Part shown: in pieces, positions 55,164 to 64,000 of the stretch
How positions within the stretch are numbered: position 1 is the stretch's first letter
Layout of the letters: every line of letters begins with the position of its first letter
Source of the DNA: Rachicladosporium sp. CCFEE 5018
Taxonomy: Eukaryota > Ascomycota > Dothideomycetes > Cladosporiales > Cladosporiaceae
NCBI GenBank assembly: GCA_002077045.2
Contig: KZ111167.1
Coordinates: forward strand, 313,304-377,303
Length of the DNA stretch: 64,000 nucleotides
Reading direction: 5' to 3'
The notes under the pieces: generated by a model
What the model saw: the letters and a program-made list of their open reading frames with translations, nothing else
What the model was told of the DNA's origin: nothing
The model's database searches: none
Made by a program: the position numbers and the translations under genes

Positions 55164-56386
55164 TCACCCCGCGTGCGAGAAGCCATCTGGAGCACCAAAT
55201 TCGGCCTGGAGGTACTCGGCAAAGTCCGCCGCCTCGTCGCGCTCCTGCATCTCCATATCGCCATGCCCGTTGGGGCCACCAATGCCATTGAAGGCAAAGC
55301 TGGAGGGCGCAGCGAAGGAGTGGCGTTGCGCTGCTGATGGTCTGCCCTGGCCGGATCCTGCCGACCCGCTTTCGCTTCCTCGTCCGTACCTGCAGTCTGG
55401 ACTGTGTCCCAAGGCACCGCTACCCGCGGACGATCCGATACCGTCAGTGCCCATAGCGACCTTCTGCGCCTGGTTAACGTTGTACCTTGCAATGCGGCAA
55501 TTGCACCCTTGGTGGTCCAGGGCACGCGTGCGCAAGTCGGTAAGTTCGCCTCGCAAGTCCTGCACCTGCTTCTTGAGCGCAGAGTTCATGGCATTCAAAT
55601 TGCGGTGCCTGTCCTCAATCCCTTCAATGTTGTCCTTCTTCTTTGCCCTGCACTTCGCAGCTGCTAGCCGATTCTTTTCTCGATACTTTTCTTTCTTATC
55701 ACTACCTTCTTCGTCTTCACTACCACCTGACACTGGGCTGACACCACTGCCTCTTCTTTGCTTCTTCTTCGAATGCCGCTGCATGGCGGCATTCCGAGCG
55801 CGTTCAGACTTGTCGTTCCGACCCCGCTCTTCTGATGAGATCTGCGAAGCAATCTGCGCTTTGGAATCCGACGCCGCCTCACTGGACGCATCATTGGGAG
55901 GAGTGACCTGCCCATACTTCTCGATCGCAGACACCGAGCCTCGAGGCATACTCTGTCGTAGCCCGCCGCTCTGCTGAAACATGCTCAAGTCGAAAGCTGG
56001 CTGTGCGCCGCCGTGTGGCCATGCGTCTACAGCATCCGCGGTCTGCTGCAGCATCTGCTGGTATGCTGCAAAGCCACCATCACTTTGCTGGAACGAGAAG
56101 GCACTGGATTTGAAGTGTCTAGTTCGATCATTAGCAAGGCACTTCAGTGGCGACGGCCACGAGTGCCGACGAACCTCGCATCTCCTTGCGCAGCCGCGAA
56201 CGCCTGCTGCTGCTCCTCCAAATGCGAGCCATGCATCGAAGCGAACTCGTCATTCATTCTCGAATCATCAATCGCCACTTCGCCGAAGCGGTACTCCGGC
56301 TGAGGGTCATAAGCGCCATCGTGGTAAGACTGGTGCGAAAACGCGACACTGCCACTATGGGTAAGAGGTGAGTCCTGTGGGATCAT
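55164..56386 (-). CDS. ATF/CREB-type bZIP transcription factor
   Basis: Nuclear DNA-binding protein of the ATF/CREB group, which in fungi includes AtfA-type stress regulators acting below the Hog1/Sty1 kinase. Two exons: 56386-56175 and 56118-55164, with a 56-nt intron (GTTCGT donor, phase 2). The product is 388 aa. The bZIP is at about residues 212-275: basic region KYREKNRLAAAKCRAKKK, then a leucine zipper continuing through MNSALKKQVQDLRGELTDL and ending HQGCNC, a motif of this group. Upstream is a Gln-rich segment with Ser/Thr-Pro sites (YGQVTPPND, GVSPVSGG); downstream a Gly/Ser-rich tail. Its predicted site, TGACGTCA, occurs at 41724 in this window. Confidence 0.88.
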
Positions 56387-57577
56387 AGTCTGACTATTCT
56401 GTGCTCAGGAATGAGTGTTGCAATGGAATAAGAGGCGATGGCGGCTCTTGAAGCTGGGTGGCGAATCCACACAGCAGACTTGGTTGGTGGGGCTTGCAGT
56501 GGGCGGGCTGGCACGCGAGAGCGGTGCAAGAGACCTAAAAGCCTCGTATTGCGTGCGTAGTGCCTCTTTTATGGTGGAAGTGAGAATGATCAGTATTGTA
56601 GTGATGGTGGCGAACGGTATGGTATTGCAGGATGGAGTTGTGAGGGCAGTGGTGGCGACTGAATTGACTTTGGCGGAGCTTTTTCCGAGGCCGTTTGGCA
56701 AGGATGCAGATCTGGGGATGGTTTTTCCGGAACACTATGTTGGCACTGTTATCGAAAGTCTCTGCAGTTGTGAACATTGGCTTGACCCGGTAGAAATTCT
56801 ACAGACATGTGCTGCGTTCAGTACACCAACTTTCGGAGTGACACTCCGAGACTCCCCCAAACGATGTGCGACTTCAACATGAAGCTGTTTCCCGTCGCAC
56901 AAGCCACACCATAGCATCGTGGCTTACGCACTTGCCCTGTGCTCAGATCTGCTTTCTCGCGCGGGGTTGTCTCGCTCCAAACCTCGCAAACGGGACGGCA
57001 ACCGTTGAAACGCCATGCCGACGTCATGTGGACCCTGTACTGGCGAATCGGATTTCTGCCTGCAGGACCTGGGTCCGTGATGGTCGTTGTGAGGAAAAGT
57101 CACGGATCTGATCTGCGGAGCGCGGTGCGATGGGTTTGTGGTTGTGGTGGGAGGGAGATGTGGTGGATATGAGTACTGGCACCGGACGTAATCACAATGG
57201 CTGCAGTCAAGTCGGACCACGACGTGTTCATGCTGTCATTCTGTAGTGGAGTCGCGTCTGGGGTACGCCGTGGCGACAGTTGACAGCCCTGCCTCAGCCC
57301 CGGAGTAATATCGATATCTTGTGCTGCCTGAAGCCTTGCCAGTGGCACGCGTACATAGACGCAGCTTGTGCGGGCCCTAGGACAGATACTGGAAGCACAC
57401 CTGGGCAGCGAGAGCCCTTGGGCAGGTTATTGCTGAACGCCGCCCCTGCTGTGCCTTCAGATCGATCACATTTTGAGCGGTCTAGTCAAGGGTGAATCTC
57501 AAAGTCTTCGCGAGTCGAGCTGGCAACGCTATCAGAGTTCTGCGACCTCACTGTATTCGATGCAGGTCACGCCAACG
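56387..57577. other. Intergenic region upstream of the bZIP gene
   Basis: About 1.2 kb: bZIP promoter/leader and the 3' side of the CCDC137-like gene's far end. Several short frames exist, none convincing. Long leaders are common for this factor class, but no specific element was identified. Confidence 0.5.
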
Positions 57578-58450
57578 TCACACCTTTCCCCGTCCCATCA
57601 TCTCCCGATACCGCTCAATCACCTCCATCCTCGCGCTCCCCAACTCCTCCCTCTTCTTCAGACTCCCCGCGCCCTTAGGCACGTTCGCAACATCCACCCT
57701 CGCACCCTCTTTAACCTTGAACCTCTCCCTAGGCTTGACTTTGATCTCCAGCGGCGCCTGCGCAACATCGTTCAACGCCACTCTCCCACCTCGCTTCTCC
57801 TTCAACACCTCCCACACGTCCCCTTCCTTCTCCTCGCTCTCGCCAATCTCCCGTCTCCGCTTCTTCGATAGCCCGAAGCCAGCGGTTGCGGCCGCGGTCT
57901 CCGGGTCTGAGTCCCCGTCCTCTGCCTCCTCACGTGCGGCTTCGAGGACGTCTTTTCGTTTTTGGTCTTCCTCGCGCCAGGCGGCGTACATCTTGTGCAT
58001 GCGCTTCTCGGTCTTGGTGCGAGACTCCTTGACTCCAGGAATGCTCTGCCGGCCCTTGCGCGCGAGGCCAGAGACAGGCAAAGATTGGTCGACCCGAGCG
58101 TTGAAGTCGGAGATGCGTTCGCCGGGAAGCAGTCTGGGGACATCTCGGCTTGACTCTGTGGGTGTGGGCTTGGGCTTCGCTTTGGCAGGCTTGTCACCGC
58201 GTTTTCGATTGCCGTCATCTAAGCCGCTTCGAGGCTTCTGGGTGTTCTGCTTCGATAGAAGTCGCGCAAAGGCTCGAGGGGTGTCGTCTGCGCCGTAGCC
58301 GGGTATGGCGGTTCGCTTGCGCTTATTGGACTTCGCTTTCGAGGAGAGGAGGGAAGCTTTTGTGTAGGCTGGAAGAGGTTTGGCTTGGACTGTTGGGGGG
58401 AGGTTGAAGTCAGACTTATTAGTATCTTTGCGCGTATGTTTGTGAGGCAT
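57578..58450 (-). CDS. Basic, probably nucleolar protein (CCDC137-like)
   Basis: 290 aa, single exon, start at ATG 58450 (MPHKHTRKDTNKSDFNLPPT). Very rich in Lys and Arg, with long charged helices. The most conserved-looking stretch is RLLPGERISDFNARVDQSLP followed by a TKTEKRMHKMYAAWREEDQK helix, which I associate with fungal proteins related to human CCDC137 and with ribosome biogenesis factors. The C-terminal region has a second basic part with VKPRERFKVKEG. No membrane segment or catalytic motif. The family name is from memory of the pattern and uncertain; nuclear or nucleolar location is inferred from composition. Confidence 0.72.
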   Translation of the reverse strand: MPHKHTRKDTNKSDFNLPPTVQAKPLPAYTKASLLSSKAKSNKRKRTAIPGYGADDTPRAFARLLSKQNTQKPRSGLDDGNRKRGDKPAKAKPKPTPTESSRDVPRLLPGERISDFNARVDQSLPVSGLARKGRQSIPGVKESRTKTEKRMHKMYAAWREEDQKRKDVLEAAREEAEDGDSDPETAAATAGFGLSKKRRREIGESEEKEGDVWEVLKEKRGGRVALNDVAQAPLEIKVKPRERFKVKEGARVDVANVPKGAGSLKKREELGSARMEVIERYREMMGRGKV

Positions 58451-58789
58451 TGTGGCGACTGTCCTGCACACGCTTTCCGAGTAGCTGCTCTGCAGGGAAG
58501 GAGCTCTTCTTGAATTGACATACACGGCGACTTTTTTGGAAAGAGCCGGGATGTGGGGGTGTGGGGTAGATATGTCGGCTTCTTCCACCTCCCGACGACT
58601 TCATGCACGACATCCAGCATGCGCCGGGTGAATGCAGCGTACCTTAGCTATTGCGATGATGTGACGTACCCGCATAGTCGGGCGGACCAGGTAGGTAGTT
58701 TCCCATTGAGTATTCATCAATGTAAGCATTTTCCTTGGTGTCCAATCGCAATCTTAGAAGCATTCAGCATCTCTCGCACGTCCATAAGC
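58451..58789. other. Divergent intergenic region
   Basis: About 0.34 kb between two start codons facing apart (CCDC137-like and the Gfo/Idh/MocA gene), so it should contain both promoters. No element identified. Confidence 0.5.
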
Positions 58790-58907
58790 ATGAGCTCCCC
58801 AATCGGGGTGGCAATCATAGGCAGCGGTAAATGTTACAGCGATGTGTACGCATTGAGTCCTCACTAACAAGGAACAGGTATTTTCGTCAAAGAAGAGCAC
58901 CTCCCAG
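58790..58907 (+). CDS. Gfo/Idh/MocA family oxidoreductase, N-terminal fragment cut by gap
   Basis: Exon 1 is 58790-58826, then a 51-nt intron (58827-58877, GTAAAT donor) and exon 2 running into the gap. Splicing gives MSSPIGVAIIGSGIFVKEEH: a beta strand followed by a Rossmann GxGxxx turn and the EEHLP stretch that opens many fungal NAD-dependent Gfo/Idh/MocA dehydrogenases. Only about 22 codons are present, so substrate cannot be inferred. It is truncated by the end of contig 3. Confidence 0.6.
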
Positions 58908-59007
58908 NNNNNNNNNNNNNNNNNNNNNNNNNNNNNNNNNNNNNNNNNNNNNNNNNNNNNNNNNNNNNNNNNNNNNNNNNNNNNNNNNNNNNNNNNNNNN
59001 NNNNNNN
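58908..59007. other. Assembly gap 3 (100 N)
   Basis: Exactly 100 N. Sequence to its right restarts at the same position as the start of contig 3, so the contig on the right does not follow the oxidoreductase gene in reality. Confidence 0.98.
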
Positions 59008-59186
59008 AATCATACGTGCAGAAGACAGCGCGACTACATTCAGTCGGCTACATGATGCGCATCTTCATGCTCATGCACGAACCTCGCGGACTTTATCACT
59101 ACGTCGTGCCAGAAAAGCTTTTTGAGGCGGCTGCTCCTCAGGACTTGGTCTGGACGATCAAGAGGATACTGCACGAACTGGACTGA
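59008..59186 (+). CDS. S8 protease, 3' fragment (contig 4 allele)
   Basis: Last 59 codons plus stop of the protease, identical in sequence to 44495-44673 in contig 2, so it is the same molecule as the end of that gene. It does not include the frameshifted region. Confidence 0.85.
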
Positions 59187-59201
59187 AGATCAGAATTGCA
59201 G

Positions 59202-60017
59202 CTAGTCGCTATCTTCGAAGTCTTCCGCGCGAAGCACGGGTACAGTTGCCCACTCTCCTAGATTCGCCTCACCATCAAATTTGATCTTTCCATCCTCATC
59301 GCCCGCCAACGCCCACTTAGTCTCCATGCGCGTCTCAAATTGCCCCTCTTGCCTCTTCAGCCGGATGCGCAGAAGCTGATACGCCAACAAGAATGGCTCA
59401 ACTGGACTTGAGCCCTGTCGTCGCTCATAAGACCGCGAACCCTCGACTTCCGGACCGACCTTGCCTGGTGCGCCGAAAGCTGCGCCATCGACGGCAAGCT
59501 TTGCTCCCGCACTGCCGCTGCGATCTTTGCCATACTCGATGGTAGCCACCGAGGCCGTCATGAGTCCCGTGACCATGTAGATAGGTTTCCTGCGCAGCGT
59601 GCCAGCGTACTTGCGTAGTGTAGGATTGGTTGTGGCTTGGGCGATGTATATCTCGTCCGGGGCGAACCATTCTACACTGACGTTTTCGGCGTTGATCTTG
59701 ACTGAGTTTTGGACTGCGCGACTGCCGGAAAGGCCACCGCTGAGTATTGGAATAATTGAAAGTTCGGCTGAGAGGCCGACTTTGCCAGAGGCTTGCTGTG
59801 TAGTGTCGAGGAACCATTGCTTATGAGATTGGCGGGTGATGGATGACTCTTCAACAGCGATGCGTGAAGTTGAGTTCAATGGCCGACGAGCATCGGGGTA
59901 CTTCGAAGCTGTTTCGACGGCCAAGAGTGTGCCGAGCTGGATGCCTTTGCCGGGGAGGAAGCTTGTATCCGGCAGGAGCATGAAGGTAGGCTGGTGGGTT
60001 GTCATGGCTATGAACAC
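59202..60017 (-). CDS. Gasdermin-like cell-death protein, contig 4 allele
   Basis: 271 aa, same length and start context as the contig 3 allele. I count 17 residue differences: 15 lie in the N-terminal 140 or so residues, none in the central and C-terminal stretch from NPTLRKY to EDGKI, and two at the C-terminus (K for I before FDGE, E for G in RAEDFED). The DNA shows the same pattern, with synonymous changes also concentrated in the N-terminal half. The KPIYMVTG and FLLAYQLLRIRL segments are unchanged. Role and uncertainty as for the contig 3 allele. Confidence 0.65.
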   Translation of the reverse strand: MFIAMTTHQPTFMLLPDTSFLPGKGIQLGTLLAVETASKYPDARRPLNSTSRIAVEESSITRQSHKQWFLDTTQQASGKVGLSAELSIIPILSGGLSGSRAVQNSVKINAENVSVEWFAPDEIYIAQATTNPTLRKYAGTLRRKPIYMVTGLMTASVATIEYGKDRSGSAGAKLAVDGAAFGAPGKVGPEVEGSRSYERRQGSSPVEPFLLAYQLLRIRLKRQEGQFETRMETKWALAGDEDGKIKFDGEANLGEWATVPVLRAEDFEDSD

Positions 60018-60877
60018 ATCCGATAACGCTATAGTACGCTATAACCCTCAGCGTACTAGACCATAGCATACGAACATGTTCAGCTGTCAGCCTTGTGAGA
60101 AACGTCTTGTCGGCACTTGAGCGGGGCAATGTGCAGCATGGTAGATCTTAGCTGCAGGCTACATATAGGTGGCGCACTAAGCATGATTTTAATACATATG
60201 ACAGTGGTGCGAATGCAACGAACCCCCAAGCAAGCCAGCCTTCACTGAGAGCGTACATCGTATTCGACGACAAGTTCCTTCAGGTTGATGACCTGCACGT
60301 GATGTGAGGTGGATTGGAAGTGAAGTCATCGAGGCTTGGCGAAGTTGCATCGCTCTGCGGCCTCGCTTACATAGGCTCCTTCACTCCATCTCGACTCTGT
60401 GCTTCATGACTCTACTTAGGTGCCTAACACTGACGTCTCGTCCTCACGTGAGTGAACAGCCGCAGCGTACCGGGCGCATGTATCGCACAAAACACCAAGA
60501 TGAGTCAATGTAGGCAAGTGCGACGTCCCACGAGGCCTCCCTTCCGTGACAAGCCGAGCTCACCGGCATGGCCTCGCTGCCCTCCCTCTGCGGCGGCCCT
60601 CGGGGCGGCGGTGATGCAATGAGGATGTCGTGATGTGAGTGACACAGCAGTGAGGCCAGCGTAAAGGTTTATAATCATTCATTCCATTGCCTGCTCTCTG
60701 CGCTTCACTCCCCTTTCGTCTCTTGATCACTCCAAGGCAAGAGCAGGAAGATCTACAGCACGGAAAACTTACTCGACGACTCGGACTTAGGAACAGCTGA
60801 AGTACTGGTTGTTCCTACCAAATTGAACCCAGAAACTGAGTGAACTGCAAGACTTGCTATATTCAGCAATCCACACC
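60018..60877. other. Intergenic region, gasdermin-like and PMP3 promoters, contig 4
   Basis: Counterpart of 46093-46942 with numerous substitutions and indels; the part within about 150 bases of the gasdermin-like ATG is the best conserved. No gene seen. Confidence 0.5.
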
Positions 60878-61292
60878 ATGGTTCTCGTGCGTCACCCCTC
60901 TCCCCCACCCCCTCCCCTCTCATTGCCAACCCCTAACCCACGCCACACAGGTCTCCCTCGCCGAAGGCATCCTTGCCATCTTCCTCCCTCCCCTCGCGGT
61001 CCTGCTCCGCACAGGCTGCAGTCTAAACTTCCTCCTAAATATTTTCCTCACAGCCCTAGCCTGGGTCCCAGGTGTGATACACGCCTGGGTGGTTATCTTG
61101 GCGGTGCCGGGGCTAAGAGAGAAGAGGAGGGAGCGCAGGAGAAGCGTAGAGAAGGAACCTCGAGGTAGTGGGAGTTGGGAGGGGAGTAGGAGGAGTGGGA
61201 GTGGGAGTAGGCATCGCCACCATGAGCATGGCCAATATCATCGTCACCATGACGAGTACCGAAGGAGCGTGAGCCGGCAGAGGGGTTTCTAG
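60878..61292 (+). CDS. PMP3: Pmp3/UPF0057 plasma membrane proteolipid, full-length tail, contig 4 allele
   Basis: Exons 60878-60886 and 60951-61292 around a 64-nt intron with a GTGCGT donor. The product is 116 aa. The two-helix core is almost identical to the contig 3 allele. The basic tail continues past the position of the contig 3 stop, through a Trp codon, into a Ser/Arg- and His-rich extension (HRHHEHGQYHRHHDEYRRS) ending QRGF. Several fungal Pmp3 proteins carry such hydrophilic tails (Sna-type), so this is probably the ancestral form. Confidence 0.88.
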
Positions 61293-61461
61293 GAGAGAGG
61301 TGGAAGAGCAAGGGGAGGGGCAAAGTGAGGTAGCGATGACATTACGGCCGATCTGATTTGCGATGGCGTTGGTAGATGGGATGGCATGCAGATGCTTAGG
61401 GTTCAGCAGTTGGGTATGGATGCTTCATTTACTCGGTCTTTGTAGTGCTATTGCCGTTCCA

Positions 61462-62988
61462 TCATACACCCTCATTAGCCAGCCGATGCACAACTGGCAC
61501 TGAACTCGGCGGCAAACTGCCGTACTCGCATATCACCATGCGGATGTACTCCGCGGGCGTAACATCGTACATCAGATTCAGGATCTGCAGTCCGGGGATA
61601 TCTCTCCAGTCCGCAAGTGTTTTAACTTTGGCACCCTCTTCGTCGCCGTCCGTAGTGGTAGGCGAAGTCTCGGGAAGTAAAAGCTCCTCCGGCGGCGCTA
61701 TCTCATTCAACACCACTGAGTCGAGCGCGACTTTGCCGGTGAACTTGACGCTCTCGCAGAGTACTATGACTGGCACATCCGCGTGAGAGGCATGAAGAGC
61801 TACGCTCGCTGTGCCAACGCGAGAGACGAGTCGGCCGTTGCTCAGCATCGATCTCGCGCCTAATAACACCAGCGTAGCATCTTTCATCGCGTGCGCAATA
61901 CCAGAGAGAGGCGTATACTCGACCTCAATCCCCCTTCGCACAAGCGTGCGAGCAAGGTTTCGGCCTTCGTAAAGCGGTCGAGAGTCCACGCAGATGACTT
62001 TGAATTGCGTGCCAGCCTCATGCGCCTCGACGAGAGTCTTCTCGACAAGCGAAGACTTGGCGTAAGTGAGCACCACGGCATTCTGCTTAATCTGCTTCAC
62101 AGCCGCAGTCGCAATAGCGCGGTCCGTCACCACGATCCGTTCCCTCAAGAACATGTCAATACTGTCTTGTAAGTAAGCCTTCGCCTCCCCCTCATCAACA
62201 CTCGGATCAATCTCCACAACAGCTTTCTTCAAGAATCGAATTCCATTCCCCATGCCCTCGCTGATAGGCCTGCAAGCCTTGAGAAATTCAATCTGCGGAC
62301 TCAGGAAATGCGTCGTCATATGCCGTGCCAAACTCGTACCTGACGGCGTCGTGTAGTCTGCGATGGCGGCTTTGAAGGCCAACAACATGGCGGCTGTGCG
62401 GGCTGTGGATCCACAGATGGCGTAAGTAGAGTATTGGAAGCCTAGAGCTTGAATTGCGGGGTGTATGTCTTTCGGGGTCGTGAGGAGCGTTGGGCGTGGA
62501 TGGGCGGCGTAGAGATGGGAGAAGAGGGGGACGTCTTTGGATTCCTTTGGTTTGGCCGGTTTCGAGGCTGGTTTCGAGACGGCTGGTAGAACGGACTGTG
62601 AGTTTCGACGGCGTGGCGGTGGGGGTTGTGTGGCGGTTGAAGGATTCCGGCGATGTTGCGTGCTTGTGGGTGGTGCTGCTGGCTCAACTGGCCTCTGCGG
62701 CTGCCCTCTGGGTGCTGATCCCGGTTGCAACTGTTGCGCTGCCTGTGACGAAGATTCTCCAGCAGGCTGTACCGCTCCCTCGTTTGCTGCGACTCCAGTC
62801 GTGACCGGCGCCGCAGATGGTCCAGTGCCAGCCTTCTCTGCCGCTCGTCTCGCCTGCTTCTCCTCCTTCGCCCTCTTCTTCTTCTCAGCAGGCGTCAATC
62901 CATCCTCGCCACTCTTCGCTATCGCTGGCGCCGGCTCAGCCTTCTTCTCCGGCGCCCTGCCATTTGCTACACTCGGGGTGTCCGCCAT
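61462..62988 (-). CDS. GCD2: Translation initiation factor eIF2B subunit delta, contig 4 allele
   Basis: 508 aa, allele of 47499-49022. The catalytically relevant fold is almost unchanged. Differences sit in the disordered N-terminus (for example a one-codon insertion near residue 23 and changes in the Ala/Gln-rich segment) and in the acidic loop before VKTLADWRDIPG. This is the pattern expected for two functional alleles. Confidence 0.94.
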   Translation of the reverse strand: MADTPSVANGRAPEKKAEPAPAIAKSGEDGLTPAEKKKRAKEEKQARRAAEKAGTGPSAAPVTTGVAANEGAVQPAGESSSQAAQQLQPGSAPRGQPQRPVEPAAPPTSTQHRRNPSTATQPPPPRRRNSQSVLPAVSKPASKPAKPKESKDVPLFSHLYAAHPRPTLLTTPKDIHPAIQALGFQYSTYAICGSTARTAAMLLAFKAAIADYTTPSGTSLARHMTTHFLSPQIEFLKACRPISEGMGNGIRFLKKAVVEIDPSVDEGEAKAYLQDSIDMFLRERIVVTDRAIATAAVKQIKQNAVVLTYAKSSLVEKTLVEAHEAGTQFKVICVDSRPLYEGRNLARTLVRRGIEVEYTPLSGIAHAMKDATLVLLGARSMLSNGRLVSRVGTASVALHASHADVPVIVLCESVKFTGKVALDSVVLNEIAPPEELLLPETSPTTTDGDEEGAKVKTLADWRDIPGLQILNLMYDVTPAEYIRMVICEYGSLPPSSVPVVHRLANEGV

Positions 62989-63669
62989 GATTTCTCCTGA
63001 ACCTTTAGCCTTCCTGATATCCTATAGTAAAGAGCTGTAATTCGATCGATCACTTCCTCGACAGCCTTCTCGAGTTTTCGTATCGCTAGCGTCTCCGAAC
63101 GCTGACCTCGTACGGAGATTCATCTTTACTTGGAGCCGTTCATAGTGGGTGTCTCAAGCGTGATGAGCAAAAGCTGTAGCGATCGTGTGCGCTTCAGAGA
63201 TGTTGTATCCTGAGCTGATCCTGAGTGAGTTGGGGTTCTTGTACTTGATATGGTGATCTGATCTTGAAGGGCTGTTCAAGGTTGTGTATAATCGAATACG
63301 ATATTGAATGCTGTTGCAGCTTGACTGCGATTGTTCCACAAGAAATTCCGATGACTCAGTGAAGTCCGAGGCACGAACGTGACTGGAGGAACACGATATA
63401 TCGATTCAGTAGTGAACATGAGATTGGACGACTTGTGATAATTTGCGTTGATTCTGGGAGTACATCTACAGGTCGAGGCTTGGGAAATATCGTCTTGACG
63501 AGGTACAGGTAAGGTAGGAGGTAGCATTGTCCCCACATGTGTTCTGTACAAGACTATACCAAAATGCAGCAGATGCTTGCCTATCCCCATACCCAGCATA
63601 GCAATCATCTCTCATGACTCCTTGATATGCTCCAATAGCACTAGCCCCGAACGCCCATCCTATCTTGAT
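62989..63669. other. Intergenic region, eIF2B-delta promoter, contig 4
   Basis: Counterpart of 49023-49681. Diverged with indels, especially around 63400-63530. No gene seen. Confidence 0.55.
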
Positions 63670-64000
63670 TCAAACAGCCACCGGCGCACTCGGCGCCGCA
63701 ACCTCAACCCCACTCTCCAACGCCGCCCTCTCCTTCGCCGCCTCGGGATTCAATGGCTTGTTCGGATCATACCCCACCTCCTTCACAATTCCCAGCCCCT
63801 TCGTCCTGCCCTCGCGAAACAGAATCCGATCCCCAACAGCCAGATACTCTGGCCTCTGCACAAACCGAAACGCAACCGTAGCCCGATCTCCAGTCCGGAT
63901 ATACGCCCGATCGATGTCGATAATCGCGCACGTCTGGCTCACAGGCCCGACGTGTAGCATAGCCTGGTATTTCGTTCGGATGGTCGTAGCATGGGACAGG
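63670..64000 (-). CDS. GTPBP1/2-like GTPase, 3' part, contig 4 allele
   Basis: C-terminal about 109 codons of the allele of 49682-51697, open to the window edge. It includes the third-domain segment LHVGPVSQTCAIIDIDRAYI and the same C-terminus except for a few residues. The 5' part lies outside the window. Confidence 0.88.
   Translation of the reverse strand, partial: LSHATTIRTKYQAMLHVGPVSQTCAIIDIDRAYIRTGDRATVAFRFVQRPEYLAVGDRILFREGRTKGLGIVKEVGYDPNKPLNPEAAKERAALESGVEVAAPSAPVAV

Larger units (their letters stand above)
59008..64000. repeat. Allelic block 2, version in contig 4
   Basis: Counterpart of 45083-50012, continuing beyond the window. The first 488 bases are identical to the end of contig 2. 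Coding regions are similar; promoters and N-terminal coding parts differ more. Confidence 0.85.

Noticed and set aside
54871..55977. Plus-strand open frame of 368 codons.
   Set aside because: It lies antisense over the bZIP gene, whose zipper and basic region are unmistakable; the plus frame has no domain and is rich in Ser/Pro/Cys as expected of a mirror frame.
1..64000. tRNA, rRNA, CRISPR, transposons or prokaryotic operon features.
   Set aside because: Scanning for box B-like sequence, terminal inverted repeats, reverse transcriptase or transposase motifs and spaced direct repeats found nothing convincing; GGTTCGAATC-like hits fall inside coding exons.

Overview
This window is nuclear DNA from a filamentous ascomycete (Pezizomycotina). 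The evidence is gene density, many GT-AG introns of about 49-63 nt, and the gene families: a tetrahydroxynaphthalene-type reductase, a fungal C2H2/PAH protein, an IRC22-type translocon protein, and a gasdermin-like gene next to a subtilisin-like protease. My best guess, as inference only, is a melanised dothideomycete with a heterozygous or hybrid diploid genome, similar to Hortaea werneckii. No prokaryotic features, tRNA, rRNA or CRISPR were seen.

The window is four contigs joined by three 100-N gaps (28808-28907, 44983-45082, 58908-59007). Much of the content appears twice. 17208-28807 and 28908-40494 are diverged versions of one locus: the end of a GST/CmcJ gene, RPC4, a UBA/RWD DExH helicase and a C2H2/PAH zinc-finger gene. 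45083-50012 and 59008-64000 are diverged versions of another: the protease 3' end, the gasdermin-like gene, PMP3, eIF2B-delta and a GTPBP1-like GTPase. Three duplicated contig ends lie exactly 100 bases from the nearest allelic difference. The end of contig 2 is identical to the start of contig 4 over 488 bases. The simplest reading is that two haplotypes of one chromosome were interleaved during scaffolding, so these are not real tandem duplications.

Layout. 1-17 kb (single version): 3' end of a mitotic cyclin B, an SDR reductase of the melanin/versicolorin type, SurE nucleotidase, a sugar transporter with an in-frame stop, two unassigned membrane-anchored proteins, a TRAP-alpha/IRC22-like ER protein, a hypothetical protein, and the start of a GST-CmcJ fusion gene. 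17-40.5 kb: the first allelic pair. 40.5-44.5 kb (single version): 5' half of the C2H2/PAH gene and most of a subtilisin-like (S8) protease, divergently transcribed from a promoter with a CRE palindrome overlapping an E-box. 44.5-58.9 kb: gasdermin-like gene, PMP3, eIF2B-delta, GTPBP1-like, glyoxalase II, an ATF/CREB bZIP factor, a basic CCDC137-like protein, and the first codons of a Gfo/Idh/MocA oxidoreductase. 59.0-64.0 kb: the alternative allele of the start of that segment.

The most interesting system is the tail-to-tail pair of S8 protease (41872-44673, +) and gasdermin-like protein (45277-46092, -; second allele 59202-60017). It has the architecture of the Podospora het-Q1/het-Q2 allorecognition and regulated cell-death module, in which a subtilisin-like protease cleaves and activates a gasdermin-like pore-former. 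Here the protease reading frame is broken in the catalytic domain, and the gasdermin-like alleles differ mainly in their N-terminal halves. Most remaining genes are housekeeping: translation initiation, Pol III transcription, ER translocation and the cell cycle.
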